Position numbers and translations under genes: made by a program. A stretch of 64,000 bases of DNA from Nephrocerus scutellatus (taxonomy: Eukaryota; Arthropoda; Insecta; Diptera; Pipunculidae), in contig OX352763.1 of assembly GCA_947095585.1 (NCBI GenBank), forward strand, positions 20,323,462-20,387,461, written 5' to 3'. A model generated the notes under the pieces. It was not told where the DNA came from, ran no database searches, and saw only the letters and a list, made by a program, of their open reading frames with translations. How positions within the stretch are numbered: position 1 is the first letter of the stretch; each line of letters opens with the position of its first letter. Below, piece after piece: positions 36,197 through 47,655 of the stretch.

Positions 36197-37955
36197 CTAA
36201 ATGAATGAAATCATAAAAAGTAGTCAATAGATCCTAAAGGAGATTTTTTCGCTTTCCAAAAAAGTGTGGCAACACACTACCTAGAGAATTATATACGATA
36301 AAGAATAACAGTTCCAAACATTCTGTTCCATCCAGTGTTTCTTTAGCTTAATGACCTCGTTCTCCCAAAATATTGCACAATATTGTTTAATTTAATAAAA
36401 GTTATATCGTAAAAACAACATGTTTTTAATTTTAAAGGTGGTTGAAACTAAATGGGTTAATACAATGCAGGTCACTTCAGAAGAAACGAACCCGAATTTG
36501 AAACAAAAATTAAAAATTTAACGACAAACTAAATATATCCCAAGAGATTTCCTCCTTCGTATGTTGCAAAAATAACTCCTGCCGCATTAATGGTGAATGT
36601 TGAAACACCGCTCACAAAAACCGCTTTCAAGGATGTTGCTGCTACTCTCCATGCATTAATTGCACACATAACGCGTACTCCGCAGCGCCTCTGTTAATGT
36701 TTGCTCTAATAAGAGGTGGAGTATTGGTGATCCTTGGATCGTGCAAGTCATGACTCCTAATCATACGAGTATGTTATTCGCACATTTGCCATTGCCATTG
36801 TTTCAAGTGCACACCGAGCAGCTCACAGTAGGGGATGTTGCTGGTGGTTGTGGGGTCACACCTTCATTTGAAGCAATAAAAGAATTCTCATAAACGAGTT
36901 GAACCACCTCCTCCTTTTCTTTCAGCTCCAAGAAGGAAAAACATAAAAGATGCTGTTACTTTGCATTATACTCCCTGTAGTCACTTTATTGCCTTCCAGT
37001 GTGTCTTATGCTGCATTGTGTTAACTCACTGACTGACTGACTGACTGATACCCTTCAATGCCACAAATTACGCAATTGTATAAATTTTCATAAGAGGCCG
37101 CCACCCCCACATAAGAGTCTTTGAGTCTTCGTCGCCTATTCAATAGCAATGTGCGTTACGCAATGAAAGCATCCTCAGTATCGTCAACATATCCTTAGAA
37201 TCCTTGATGTTCGTTTTGTTTTGAATTGTTCTTGTGTGAAATACTTAAGCGATTTCGTTTACATTTAAGCGAAGAGTTTTGCAGCGATTGAGAGAAATTT
37301 TATGTCCAATAAAAATGGAATGTTAGTAGGCTAGGAGGAGGGAAGGGGATAAAGTGAAACAGATGCTGTTATCCGGTATTTGTGTGTGTGCATGGCAATA
37401 AAACAAGAATTAAGTGTTCAATTTACTGTCATATTGTGAATGGTGCCATGTGTACGAGCAGGTTGGAATTTTATTTTACAGTTAACGAGATTTTAACGGT
37501 TCTGGGAGAGGCCTTTAAAGGAGGGCAACAGCGAGATGATAGTTAGTTGAAGTTCCATGATTTAACCAACATATCCGATGAATAACTTAAAAAAAAATTA
37601 TTTGTAGGAAGATATAAAACGTCCGTGCCTGTATTCCGGCTGTATTTATCCTATTTTTTCTATAATTTATAATATAAAGACTTATCCAAAGAAAGTTTCA
37701 GTAATAACAGTCGTATATTATAAAAATTGAGCGTTTATAGGCAATAAGAAGGGAAAAAGAAGAGTGCGTTTACGGGAATTTTGAATGCAGAGCGTTCGAT
37801 TTTGACAGCTAAAGAAGGAATCTCAACAAAAAGTAAGTCCAAAGATAGGTTTGCACTGATGAGTATTTAAACGCTTGTCTACCGCTGGTTAAAAAATCAA
37901 TGAGACGACAGTGACAAGCAGGAAACTTTCTTGCTATGTCTCAGCAAGTCGATTC
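36197..37955. other. No gene recognised
   Basis: No supported gene. A GACT tetranucleotide run lies at about 37026-37048. Confidence 0.55.
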
Positions 37956-37959
37956 TGTC

Positions 37960-38200
37960 CACTGTCTGGTTGATGCAAGGTTGTTGTAGGTGCAGTTGAC
38001 CAATCATTCTAACGAAGTTTGATAGATGTCCAATATCCCCTTGTTGGTCCTAAGGCCTCTACCATGCCCACGTGCCATCGCGTGCGGTTCCTGGCTTCAG
38101 CTCTCTCCAACTCTTCCACAATTGCCGTGACTCCTACTCAACTGTTTTCTGTGCCATGTATTTCTCGGACGACCCTTTCTTAAATTCTATGTAACAGTTT
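37960..38200 (-). mobile_element. RTE-like LINE C-terminal fragment
   Basis: The minus strand near 38195-38040 reads RKGRPRNTWHRK, then a Gly/Trp-poor degenerate segment ending GHGRGLR. The GRPxxTWRR block followed by a basic R.R.WR segment is the usual C-terminal end of RTE/BovB-like ORF2 proteins. It may be a third piece of the family seen at 12738-13792 and 35387-36060. Confidence 0.45.
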
Positions 38201-38499
38201 TTGAGATTTACCCAGAATCAGGTCAGAATTTAATGTTGTAAACATATGCTGGCATTCCACGTGCGCATGACAGGAATGTATATGAAACTCGGAGACGAGC
38301 AGAGCTATACAGTGTATAGAATTGGAAGTAGTAAACAATCAGATCACTGATTCAAATAATAAAAAGTTAAGTACACAAAAGAGAGCCTTTTGGGAACCGA
38401 ATCTGGTACTCAAAACCTCTCGAAACAACTTAACATATTAACGGCTAATGTACCTCCGGGAAAATGTATGATTATCGATAGTAGGAAAAAAAACATTCC

Positions 38500-38635
38500 C
38501 AGTGACAAAGACGGTCTGCAAAACTTCTGCGAGTAATAACTGTCATCGAAAGCTTTTCAATTCGAATTCCGGTTCGGGTACGGCTTTAAAATATAGATCC
38601 CTTACATTTGTGTGCAAAAATATAGCACGGCTCAT
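38500..38635 (+). mobile_element. tRNA-derived SINE, fragment D
   Basis: Plus orientation, body only: GCGAGTAATAACTGTCATCG, AAAGCTTTTCAATTC, GGGTACGGCTTTAAAATATAG and CATTTGTGTGCAAAAATAT align in order with copy C positions 33285-33380. The tRNA-like head and the ATT tail are absent. Confidence 0.65.
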
Positions 38636-39005
38636 TTTTAAAATGTTCGCCATAGTCGGAGTAAGGTTCATACAGAAAAAGAATTGATAAAGTTGCCCGA
38701 AAAATTGGAAAATTCGGGAAAAAACTGAAAGTGCTTTTTTTTCCATACTTTTGTATGAACTCACGACCATACATCACGATTCCAACACTTGTATATCTTT
38801 TGCCGATATAAGTGACAGGGGTAGGGTGTTAGTGGTCGGATTGCCAGTTTGATGAGGCAGCAGGGAAACACCGGGTATTTCCGCTTGTTATCTATGTATG
38901 TAAATAAAAATGAAATGCTGTTCGTTTGTAACCGCATCAGTTGAGAACGGCTGAACTGATTTGGCTCATTTTTATTTTAAAATGTTCGTCATAGTCCACT
39001 TGTGG
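38620..39005 (+). repeat. Interspersed repeat with internal direct duplication
   Basis: The phrase GGCTCATTTTTAAAATGTTCG plus CCATAGTC occurs near 38628-38658 and, with a TATT insertion, near 38961-38996. Between them is GTTTGTAACCGCATCAGTTG and GAACGGCTGAACTGATTTGG, a kind of phrase seen in insect interspersed repeats. A Helitron-type origin is possible but unproven. Confidence 0.35.
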
Positions 39006-39019
39006 CAATGCCCCAAATA

Positions 39020-39600
39020 ATCTGGCAAAAAATAACAGTGTCACACTTAATTGGGTACCAGGTCACGAAGGGCACATACTTGTAATGAGATGGCCGACTT
39101 ACTGGCAGAGAAAGGAGCTGAAACTTAATTCATATGATCAGGCCCTCTGTACGGATTCTACAATGCAAATTTGTGTACAAATATCTACTGGGAATATATA
39201 GAGGGTCTAAATCACTCAAAGAAATTCCTAAACTTTAACCACAAAAAGGCGAAAGAGGTCATAAAATTAAAAAAAAAAACAAGAACTAAGTATCTTATGT
39301 GGAGCACTAACAGGATACTATACCCTTATGTATCATTTACACAAAATAGGAAACAACAATCATGAGACCTGTAGATACTGCAGTGAAGAAGAGGAGACAT
39401 TGGAGCACCTCATGGCAGATTGCATAGCCCTTTTAAAATTAAGGAAAGATGATTACCAACAAATACCAGCCAAAGAAATAATACAGATTATCAAAAGACT
39501 AAAAGGTGTCTAGGCCCAAAAACAGTGAACACAATAGACCCATGTAGGTCGAGGAGTAAGTAGCTTCTACACACCCCAAATTCTCGTCGTATCTTATAGT
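39020..39600 (+). mobile_element. LINE RNase H end and 3' tail
   Basis: Plus strand with frame breaks: NNSVTLNWVPGHEGH and MADLLAEKGAE near 39030-39120 (the GHxGxxxNExAD segment of RNase H), a lysine-rich connector, then ETCRYCSEEEETLEHLMADC (39363-39423), the terminal zinc-knuckle, and a tail reading LGPKTVNTIDPCRS near 39510-39550. This is the C-terminal third of an RNase-H-bearing LINE in the opposite orientation to the other RNase H copies. Confidence 0.8.
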
Positions 39601-41354
39601 AATTACCAATTAAATTTACCGTAATATGGTAAACAAATCCATTGAAAATTATCTTGGAGCAAACATTACGAACAGCAAATAATAAAAAAATATTTCTCTT
39701 TTCCAAACAGAAAGCTCTCTGCGGGGAAGAATAATTCCAAACAATCCAGAGGTCGTATCGCCCGTCTCCGTTCGGATGATGGCGGTATTTTGCTTTCATT
39801 AAAATTGTTTCTTTTCGACGATGCTTGTGGCAATTTTTCGCAGGATTCCCATCTGTATCGGATATCGAAAAATAAAAACGAAAACCATTTTCCATTTTGC
39901 TTCTGAAATGGAAAAATAACAGTAGTCCTGCTGCAGGCTCATAGGCTTGATGATTGCTGATTGCCATCGGTTGACAGTCGACCGACGCGGCTAAGTACGT
40001 AAACAACGAGGTATAAATGCGCACGTGATACAGGTAGATGGGCAATCGACCGTTCGAACGTGAGAGAAGCCTTCAATCGATTTGGAAAAAGAACCTCGGC
40101 CAACTAACAACGAATTGGCGTCGTCAGCAAACAAAATTGGTTTCACGAGTTCCAATTCGAGAATCGGGAACAACAGAGCAAAGTAAAGGTAAGAAGAAAA
40201 AACTTTATTCTGGCAGTTCTCGCAGTTTGCTCCAGAGCTATTGTGGGTCTACGGAAATCACCGAAAAAGTTCAACTCGCTTGCTCGCTGCAAATGTTTCT
40301 AAGGAGGAGCACTGAGCGCAATGCCGCAACACTAACTACCAACTGCATGCAATGCGCCCATAACGGTAAAAGCGAAATAACCAAAACATGAACATTATCT
40401 ACGCGCGATAAAACCCAGAAAATCCTTCCGCTTGGCCGGGGTAAATGTACGAGCGAGAACGGACTGGGATGTGCAGCCGGTCGTAAACTGGACAAGGCCG
40501 TCGGCGCAGCGGATGCCCTTTTTTGCGTTGCACGAGTTCTAACGTGTGGGTGGGTTGGCTTAAAAGTGGTTGTTTTTATTGTATGTAGTTGATACCTCTT
40601 GTTGTGTCATATTATGGTTTTATGTGCGCTTTGCGTTTTTTTTTCTTCTATACTACGCCATTTGAGGAACAAAACGCAATTTCTGGGGAGAAAAAATGCA
40701 ATCGTATCAGCAGAATATAAACGCGGTTTTGTCTCACTATTTGTATCCTGGAAATGTTTGCATGCAATACCGGAAAGCAGGATCGCTTAAAACTCGAAGG
40801 AATATAAGCCTCGAGCTTGTCGTTTGTTGTTGGACAAGAAGGACAACGTAGGAAAAAAAGCAAATATAGAATAATCAGCAGTGACACACACACAAAAGAG
40901 GACTGCAGATACAATACTGAACGGAAGCAAAACGTAATCTTGCTCTAAAAACGCAGTCATAGGAAAGAAACGGAAACCGAATTAGACAAATCGCGTGGGC
41001 CAACAGCAGCATTACAAGCAACAAGGATATAAATTGCAGAAATTGCTGTGTTTGGAAATAAGAAAAAAAAACGGCGAATGCAAAAAATAAACATCCTTAA
41101 GTGCACTCAACAGAAAATACTCGTAAGATTAATCTGTGGACGCCCGAGTTAGAATTTCTCAAATAGGACAAATGTGTCTCAGTGCCATAGTAAACCTTCG
41201 TCATTAAAATGGTTATCTTCTTCAGGATATCATATCATACATATCCTTTTACAAAGTAACAATATATGTATTTATTAACCCCCGTATTAATAAACACTGA
41301 ATAGCAGTGTGTTAGCACTAATACATCTACTGTTAACTGGTAATTTTCATAATT
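39601..41354. other. No supported gene; GC-richer patch at 40030-40560
   Basis: A GC- and CpG-richer patch at about 40030-40560 contains an open frame 40038-40391 (+) and a donor-like AAAGGTAAGA near 40184-40193. It might be a 5' UTR or promoter, but there is no recognised protein, TATA box or downstream exon. A 184-codon open frame on the minus strand (40045-39491) runs into antisense LINE sequence and shows no family motif. Confidence 0.35.
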
Positions 41355-41735
41355 TTATAGTTTTAGTCGCATCTTAGTTCTACATAACGAATTTCATGCT
41401 TGGAGTGCTTGGTCCACAAAATTCCAGACCGTATTGACCAGATCCCAGAGTTTTCATAGAAACAAGGGTTTATAGTCGCATCTTAGTCCTACACATCGAA
41501 CTTTATGCGAATCGCTTGAGAAATGGTTTCGTCCACAAAATTCCAGACCCAATTGGCCAGATCCCAGAATTACCATAGGAACAAGTCTTATAGTCGCATC
41601 TTAGTCCTACACACCAAACTTTATACAACTCGTCCGAAAAATGGCTTAGTTCTCAGAATAGTGACATTTAACAGTGTCTCACTTAACAGTGTGAGCAAGC
41701 AGTGTATTAACAGTGTCTAACTTAACATTGTACTA
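41355..41735. repeat. Tandem repeat, 109-118 bp period, plus AACAGTGTCT repeats
   Basis: AGTCGCATCTTAGT recurs at 41365, 41474 and 41592, followed each time by CTACA and by diverged GTCCACAAAATTCCAGACC and CCAGATCCCAGA phrases: about 2.6 units. The last unit runs into a cluster of TTAACAGTGTCT words (about 41668-41730). No coding potential. Confidence 0.8.
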
Positions 41736-42183
41736 TTTTACCATGCATCCCCTTGTAGTGAGACGTTGTCACGTCAAAAGTAATATTTTTAATGCTCTGG
41801 ACCGCTGAGCCGGCTCCTAATGGGTGTAGCCAAAATCGTCGTTACAAGTGTATGTTACGCTCTGGTTCCTTAAATCTGAGCCAAATGAAATAAAATTCCG
41901 GCTTGGAACATTGGCTGAATTGAGGCAAAAGCTTAAATCATCATACAGATACGGACGCGAGTCCGCGTCAATGGAACAATAATGACACCAAGTTATACCC
42001 AGGGAGATTTATTTCCAAGGTATCGGAATTATCAAATACCTAATATTCACTCAGTGCCAGAATTGCTCGACTGTGGGTATTAATATTGGCGTACACAGCG
42101 AAAAAATTCGATATCACGTATGTTGCTGAGGTCCACTCTGAAATTACACATAGACCTAGAGAGTTGTGTCTTGTAAGGCATTT

Positions 42184-42500
42184 CTAAGATCCCACTAGCG
42201 ACACATGTCGCGAGTCGCGTGTGACTCGTGCAAAAGTGTTTATTCCTAATAATTTGCAATACTTTTTAACTAATTTTCACACTACCTAGAGAGCTGAAAT
42301 TTTGGGAAAAGCTCAGCCTCATGGCCGTTTCTGAGATCCCGTGTGACGCGTGTCGCGGGATTTTTTCGTCTTTCCTAAGGTATTTTTTAACCAACTTACA
42401 AAAGTCCTAGAGATTTGAGATTTTGTTAGCAGCTTAGTTTCTGAGATCCCGCATGTGACACGAGTCGCGTTTCGCGCGTGTGACGAGTGTGTTGTTTTCA
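42184..42500. repeat. Tandem repeat with CpG-rich palindromic cores
   Basis: CTAAGATCCC or CTGAGATCCC starts at 42184, 42331 and 42441 (spacing 147 and 110 bp). Each is followed by a CG-dense block rich in GTCGCG, GTGTGACG and GAGTCGCG; the first contains the 14-bp palindrome GCGACACATGTCGC (42198-42211). A diverged AT-rich part with TTTTTAAC and CCTAGAGA separates the blocks. The CpG density is striking against the AT-rich surrounding. Confidence 0.75.
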
Positions 42501-44715
42501 GCATCTCAAAAGGAAAAACTCAAGTTTTTTACATTTACTTGTTTATATTGATAATGGTCTTCTAATTCTACTTTTACTTTTAAATATATTTCTACTTTTA
42601 ATTCAATACAATCGTTTACTAACTTCACTATTCCGATCTTCTCATTTATGAACGTCCATCCTCCTCACAAGTGAACGGTAAATTCTAACGTAGACAGCTA
42701 AATAAAATGTGTAGAACGCAATAGTAGACAACTTCCAAAAGCAATGCTTTCTTTTGTTGTCGGAGCGAAACATAAATCTCCAGCCGTTATCCATCAATGG
42801 CGCGGCGACGAAACCGAAAAACTCGCAGTTCTTAGTATGAGCGATAACAAGCATTGCTGGAACGACACATGTTTGTCGTTGCAAGGAATGCTGCGAAATA
42901 TCATCGCTTCCCTACACGGTGCATGAAGTGTTTCACCTCTTCTGATTCTGATCCCTCTCTGCTAGCACAACGACTAAGAAGAGATTACTGGAAGGTAGGT
43001 TACCGGCACTTATATTGAATTCAAGTAAAAAAAACTTGGTTTGGGACCATCACACCTTTTCCAAATAAGAATCCAGTAAATAAATAAAACTCATTTCTTA
43101 TTGTTTTTTAAATTTTATTTTTATTTTCTTATTTTTTGTTTTTTTTTCCAATTTTTTCTTTATAATTTCATAAGTTATAATTACAGCTTTACTGCTATTT
43201 TACTCACTCATCTCACCCGACTATATGTTTATCATCTTCTGCCCATCTTAGAATTTATCTAGCATTTTTTATTATATAATTTAATAATAAATTTAATAAG
43301 CAATATTAATATTTAGCTTTATTTTTTTTTTTTGTTGTGGTTTTTTCCTTTTTTTTTTTTTGAAAATACAATATAATTATTAAGTTATAATAATTTACTT
43401 ACAATGCAATGAGTTTGTTGTTTTGTTTTCTAATGCAAATTTCTAAATATTTTACAAGGAAACGAGTAGCAAACATAAACAAATGCACATTAACAAAAAA
43501 ACAAAAGAATTTGTTTTATTTTCATATTTTCGTTTATATACAGTTATCAGTTATTGCAGCACAAATGCCGATTTAATGCAAAAAACTAAACAGAAACTTT
43601 TATAAGCATTCAAAAAATTTGCTTTTTTTGTTTAATATTTTTTTAAGATTATTTTAGTTTTGTTGCTCATTGTTCACTATTCATTGCTATACTCGTAGTT
43701 TTTTTTTGTTTTCCTTAGAAATGTTCCTTAGTTAATTGCTTTTTTTTATGCAAACACACGCAGAGATTTGATCTTAAATTGTTTAACCTAAGAAACTATC
43801 ATTATAATAATTTATGTACAAAAGTTGCTTTTTTACCGTTTGTTTTGTTTTAATATTTACAGGGTGTTTTTTTTCGTTTTGTTTCTTACTTTATTACTTC
43901 GCTTCGATAGACATTTTCATGGAAGATATTTTCGATTTCTTTTATATTCAAGTTGAAGAACAAATATTTTACATTTTTTCTAAGTTAGTTGATCGAACTG
44001 AAAATGATTGATAAACAATAAAAATTAGAATAAAATTTAACTGGGTCATTTGTGTCTCTGTGTGTAGTGAAGAAATTAAAAATACAAAAATACATAAAAC
44101 TTTGGATTTTTCTTCACAATTTCAATTTTTGAAATTTGAAAAAAAAAAAAGCTGTACACGAAGGATGTCAAGAGGAGGATTTTGATTTTGTTTTATCTAT
44201 TCAGGATCTACCCACGTGCGGCTCCTGCTCCGCCTACTATACACACCACAGTGCTAGACTAGAAATGAATTTCAATCTCTTCGTTGCTCTTAAAATTAAC
44301 CAATCGCGCACTAAACTAAGCCAACGATCATAATGATGATGAGCACAAAATTACATTTGACAATCTCACTCAATCCTTGAATGCACTCCATTCATCCTTC
44401 AAATCCATTATCCGCCTAATAACTAAGTTGAATATCTATTTACAGGAGGAGAGATATTTTATTTACATCAGGATATTCAGCTCCCTTTCCTTCTCTATCT
44501 AGTCCGGCTGCAAATGTAGATCAATTTCAAATTGTCAAGCAACAATATTTACACCTATAGCTAGGTGTAGAAGGAGGAGGAGGACGATGATGCCGAGTAG
44601 CGAGCGAAATGAGCACCAGCCAGCATCCAAATCCATTCAAAATGAAGCCGCTCTTGTTTGCTTATAAACAGACGAATCGCAGCTGAGCGACGCTATTACA
44701 ACACATCCCAGAACC
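42501..44715 (-). other. Putative 3' UTR and downstream flank of the membrane-protein gene
   Basis: Immediately downstream of the stop codon at 44716-44718. The minus strand has AATAAA candidates at 44463-44458 (about 250 nt after the stop) and at 43323-43318, among others in the very T-rich (plus strand) block 43100-44110. Which one is used cannot be told from sequence. No other gene is visible here. Confidence 0.45.
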
Positions 44716-45363
44716 TTACACGTGCAACGTCCGACTGTCTGGCGCTGATGTTGACACTACCGATGACGCCACACCTGCTGATGATAATGTGTGATGACCG
44801 CTCGTTGCCGTCGCCGCCGCCAGGGTAGAACTTGGCAACAGTTCGCTGCGAATGAGAACCTCCTTGTCGATCGATGAAGCAGGCATCTCTTTGCGGACGG
44901 GTCTTGTCAGCACGTAAATGACTAGCAGGCCAAAAAACAGGACGACTGAACCGACAATCGCAAAAACTATGCTTTGGGTTAGGAAGTCGGCCGATTCTCC
45001 GCCAGCTCGGGTGGCTTGTGTAAGCTTAGTGCGAAGTACAGATGGCGACGAGCTATGAACGACCACTGATGGAGTTGACGATGACACTGATGATCCGCCT
45101 TTGATTGATTTGCTCTTGCTCTGAGTCGAGGTGGCAGCCGCATTAGCATTTGGATTGTATGAGCTGACGAAATCCTTTGAACTGTCCTTTAAGATGCGCA
45201 TTCTCGATTCAGTTTCGCCCGATGATGTCTCTGTGGCGAAGATGTTTGGCATCGACTTAATGCTCGTATCCATGGCAATCGCTTGCATACTGCTAGCTGA
45301 AAATTCACTCAATTTGCGGGTGTCCACGATCAGTTTGTAGGAACGTCGCATGCCACCAGTTTC
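44716..45363 (-). CDS. Transmembrane protein gene, last coding exon
   Basis: This exon starts after the acceptor AG at 45365-45364 (pyrimidine-rich CTCCTCTTCTCTTAG on the minus strand) in phase 0 with ETGGMRRSYKLIVDTRK and ends with TAA at 44718-44716. It codes for 215 residues. It finishes the FnIII-like region, then a Ser/Thr-rich stalk, a hydrophobic helix of about 22 residues (SIVFAIVGSVVLFFGLLVIY), a basic stop-transfer TRPVRK and a tail of about 63 residues ending in LHV, which would fit a class II PDZ ligand. The layout is that of a type I single-pass surface receptor or adhesion protein. The candidate homologue is Drosophila Fend (forked end, motor-axon targeting), from general resemblance only, so no symbol is given. 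Confidence 0.85.
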   Translation of the reverse strand, partial: ETGGMRRSYKLIVDTRKLSEFSASSMQAIAMDTSIKSMPNIFATETSSGETESRMRILKDSSKDFVSSYNPNANAAATSTQSKSKSIKGGSSVSSSTPSVVVHSSSPSVLRTKLTQATRAGGESADFLTQSIVFAIVGSVVLFFGLLVIYVLTRPVRKEMPASSIDKEVLIRSELLPSSTLAAATATSGHHTLSSAGVASSVVSTSAPDSRTLHV

Positions 45364-47403
45364 CTAAGAGAAGAGGAGATGAAATAAAAAAATGGTTTGA
45401 ATGTTGCAGCAAGATATCGATAATACAAAAATAAAATAAAAACGTATAGAAAGGAAAAAGGTATAGAATGTGAAGCGATTCAAGGAGCCATCGCAATAAT
45501 AAAACTCAGAGTAAATCTCAGACATAAAACTCAAGCTGAAGGTTTGTACGAGTATGTATGCAGTGATCAAAGTAGATATTACTCAAAGAAGATAAATTAA
45601 TCTCAATAAATAAATTAGATAACTTAGTGGATGATAACGATCTGAGTTGTAATACCGATAGTCTAGATCTGAAATGATTTAGAAGACTCTGATGTCTGAT
45701 AAGACGATGCCTGATAAATGAAATCTCGCCATTTTTTGCCCGATACACAAGAAAGGAGTCCACTAAACTCGGCTCTTCGCGTGTAAGTTGCTATCTTCAT
45801 TAACTTTTTGTCGTCAGTATTTACGATGGAGATAGGAGCATCTTTGGAGATGAACTGTACAGTACCAAATGAAATGGAAGTGGTCGTTATAAGCGACTGG
45901 TCGTAATAAGCTACTTCCACTATATCTAACAAGTGTCTCGCAATTGGGTTGATTAATTTTGGAACACCCAGTGAAACGTCTGCTTTTTAAGCCAGGAGTC
46001 AGCCCGTCACTTTGGTAGGCATAATAACACAATTTGTGCTTCTTCGATGAACTTGTTTTGAAGGGCGAATGAGTTTTTAGGTTCGTTAGTTTAAGGGTTT
46101 TTTGCTTTTGTGGAGGGTGTACATAGTGTGTAGAGTTTCAGAAAAATCGAATTTTTGTAATCCTTGTAAGACTCAAGAATAAATCTATTTTAGTTCATTA
46201 ATGACAGAAAACACGACCCGGACTCAAAAGACAAGGCATTAAAATACAAAGATCAATAGAACGGCGCGCTGGAATCAACCTAGGCACCGCACCACAATCA
46301 GCAGTAGCTCCTTATTTCAATAAAAATGTTAGTGTAAAATATTAACAGTAAACAGGGAGTAACTCGTATCATAACGGTCGATGGAAATCTTTAAAGGACA
46401 TGTTGGCAAGACAAGGTATGGTAAGGTAAGATATGACAAAAAAACGAGTATTTCCTTTCCGTGTGTCGATTGACACACTCCTCTGCTGCACGCAATAATC
46501 ACGCATGCACGTGGTCCTGATTGTGAGCTAAAAAGTTTAAATTACTGATGAAAACCGAATGAACGAACAACAAATTCGCATGTGCGCATGCGATCCTTGT
46601 GTCCGCAAGAACGTTGCTGACATAGTTGTTTTTTTTTGTTGCGTTCTGTTCTTTTTGTCGCACCTGGCACACCACACACATCTTTAATTGCACACACACA
46701 CATATTGTAAAATAACACCATCGATATCACAATTTATGTGTAATTAGCCAATTAGTGATATTTTCACACTATGCGATCGGCAATTAACAAAATGTTCGCC
46801 ACCACCACCACAAGTTCGAAGAGGAGTAGGTACCTCCTACCTACTAGTGTACTGTGCATGGCGGAGCTGGTGATAAAGTGCGCATTGAGCAACAAAAAAA
46901 CCCAACCGGCAGCTATCTTAGAAAGATGGAAATCCTTTCACGCACGTAAGTCTCAAGAAAGCAATGGAGCCAGCTGATACTTATGCTGCCTGGATCTAGC
47001 CAAAACAGAGACGAATCTAATCGATGGCATCGCTGATCGTGAGCTCTTTGTTTTCTATGCACGTGCGCGCCTGTATATTTGTGTGTGACTTCGGTTGTGT
47101 GTAAAAAGCAAAAGGTTTTATTATTTTCGCGTGAATCCTAAGGACGCTCGATGGATAGGAGAAGAAAAATTCCCGAGAGACAATTTCTGCACGCGGAGCA
47201 GAAGAAGAAACTTGTTTTTCTCAATTTTCCGCGACGAGGAGCATAGTTCACCACCATCATCATCATCAGAAGAAGTTTCAAATACTAATAAATAGATATA
47301 TAGATACAGACGACGACAACAACGAAGATGTGCTCCTATCTCTAATGAAGGAGGAAACTATTTTTGTTGTTTGTTTTTTTGTGATTTTTGCGATGCGACT
47401 TAC
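45364..47403 (-). other. Intron 3 of the membrane-protein gene
   Basis: The donor GTAAGT (minus strand, 47403-47398) and acceptor AG at 45365-45364 are read directly. It is about 2.0 kb long. Apart from the direct repeat at 45881-45914, it holds simple runs and nothing coding that I recognise. Confidence 0.8.
45881..45914. repeat. 17-bp direct repeat, transposon-end-like
   Basis: TGGTCGTTATAAGCGAC (45881-45897) is followed at once by TGGTCGTAATAAGCTAC (45898-45914). The pair is bracketed by GGAAGTGG on the left and CTACTTCC on the right. Doubled subterminal words of this kind occur at ends of pogo/Tigger-like elements, but no transposase is visible. Confidence 0.55.
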
Positions 47404-47655
47404 CTTATGCTTGCACGTAACTTGTACGTGATATACTGTATCTGGCCAGAGGGATAATTGAACGGTAGAACTATCAGTCAATAGATTGCCCATTAAACCG
47501 CCTCCGGAGACCTCCCATGTTACCAGACACTGTTTCGATGCATTCGTAATGGCTTGATCCCAGGCAATGTCGGTCAATACAAGCGATTCCTGGCGTAACG
47601 CCGAGTTGATATTCAGCGGAAACGGACCGAGCGCTTGATCGCAATTGTTCCAGCA
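47404..47655 (-). CDS. Transmembrane protein gene, penultimate coding exon (FnIII-like)
   Basis: The acceptor AG at 47657-47656 and donor GTAAGT at 47403-47398 bound a 252-nt, 84-codon phase-0 exon. It reads CWNNCDQALGPFPLN at the start and TVYHVQVTCKHK at the end. The middle has CLVTWEVSGG and VQLSLWPDTVYHVQVTC: a Trp on one strand and a Tyr-x-V-x-V strand later, the pattern of a fibronectin type III fold, closed here by a Cys pair. One N-glycosylation sequon (NAS) is present. This is the main extracellular domain in the window. The phase agrees with both neighbouring exons. Confidence 0.88.

Noticed and set aside
39491..40045. 184-codon open frame (minus) as a protein gene
   Set aside because: Its C-terminal part is antisense to a LINE tail, it has no recognisable domain, and no splice or start context supports it.
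39991..40173. FADDA on the minus strand, reminiscent of an RT ADD box
   Set aside because: The flanking residues fit no RT motif, and no other RT block lies in order around it; taken as chance.
43100..44110. T-rich block as a poly(T) retroelement tail
   Set aside because: No element body adjoins it; it lies where the 3' UTR of the minus-strand gene is expected.
46771..46977. Extra exon in intron 3 (open frame on plus strand)
   Set aside because: Opposite strand to the gene, no motif, Ser/Thr-rich low-complexity start.
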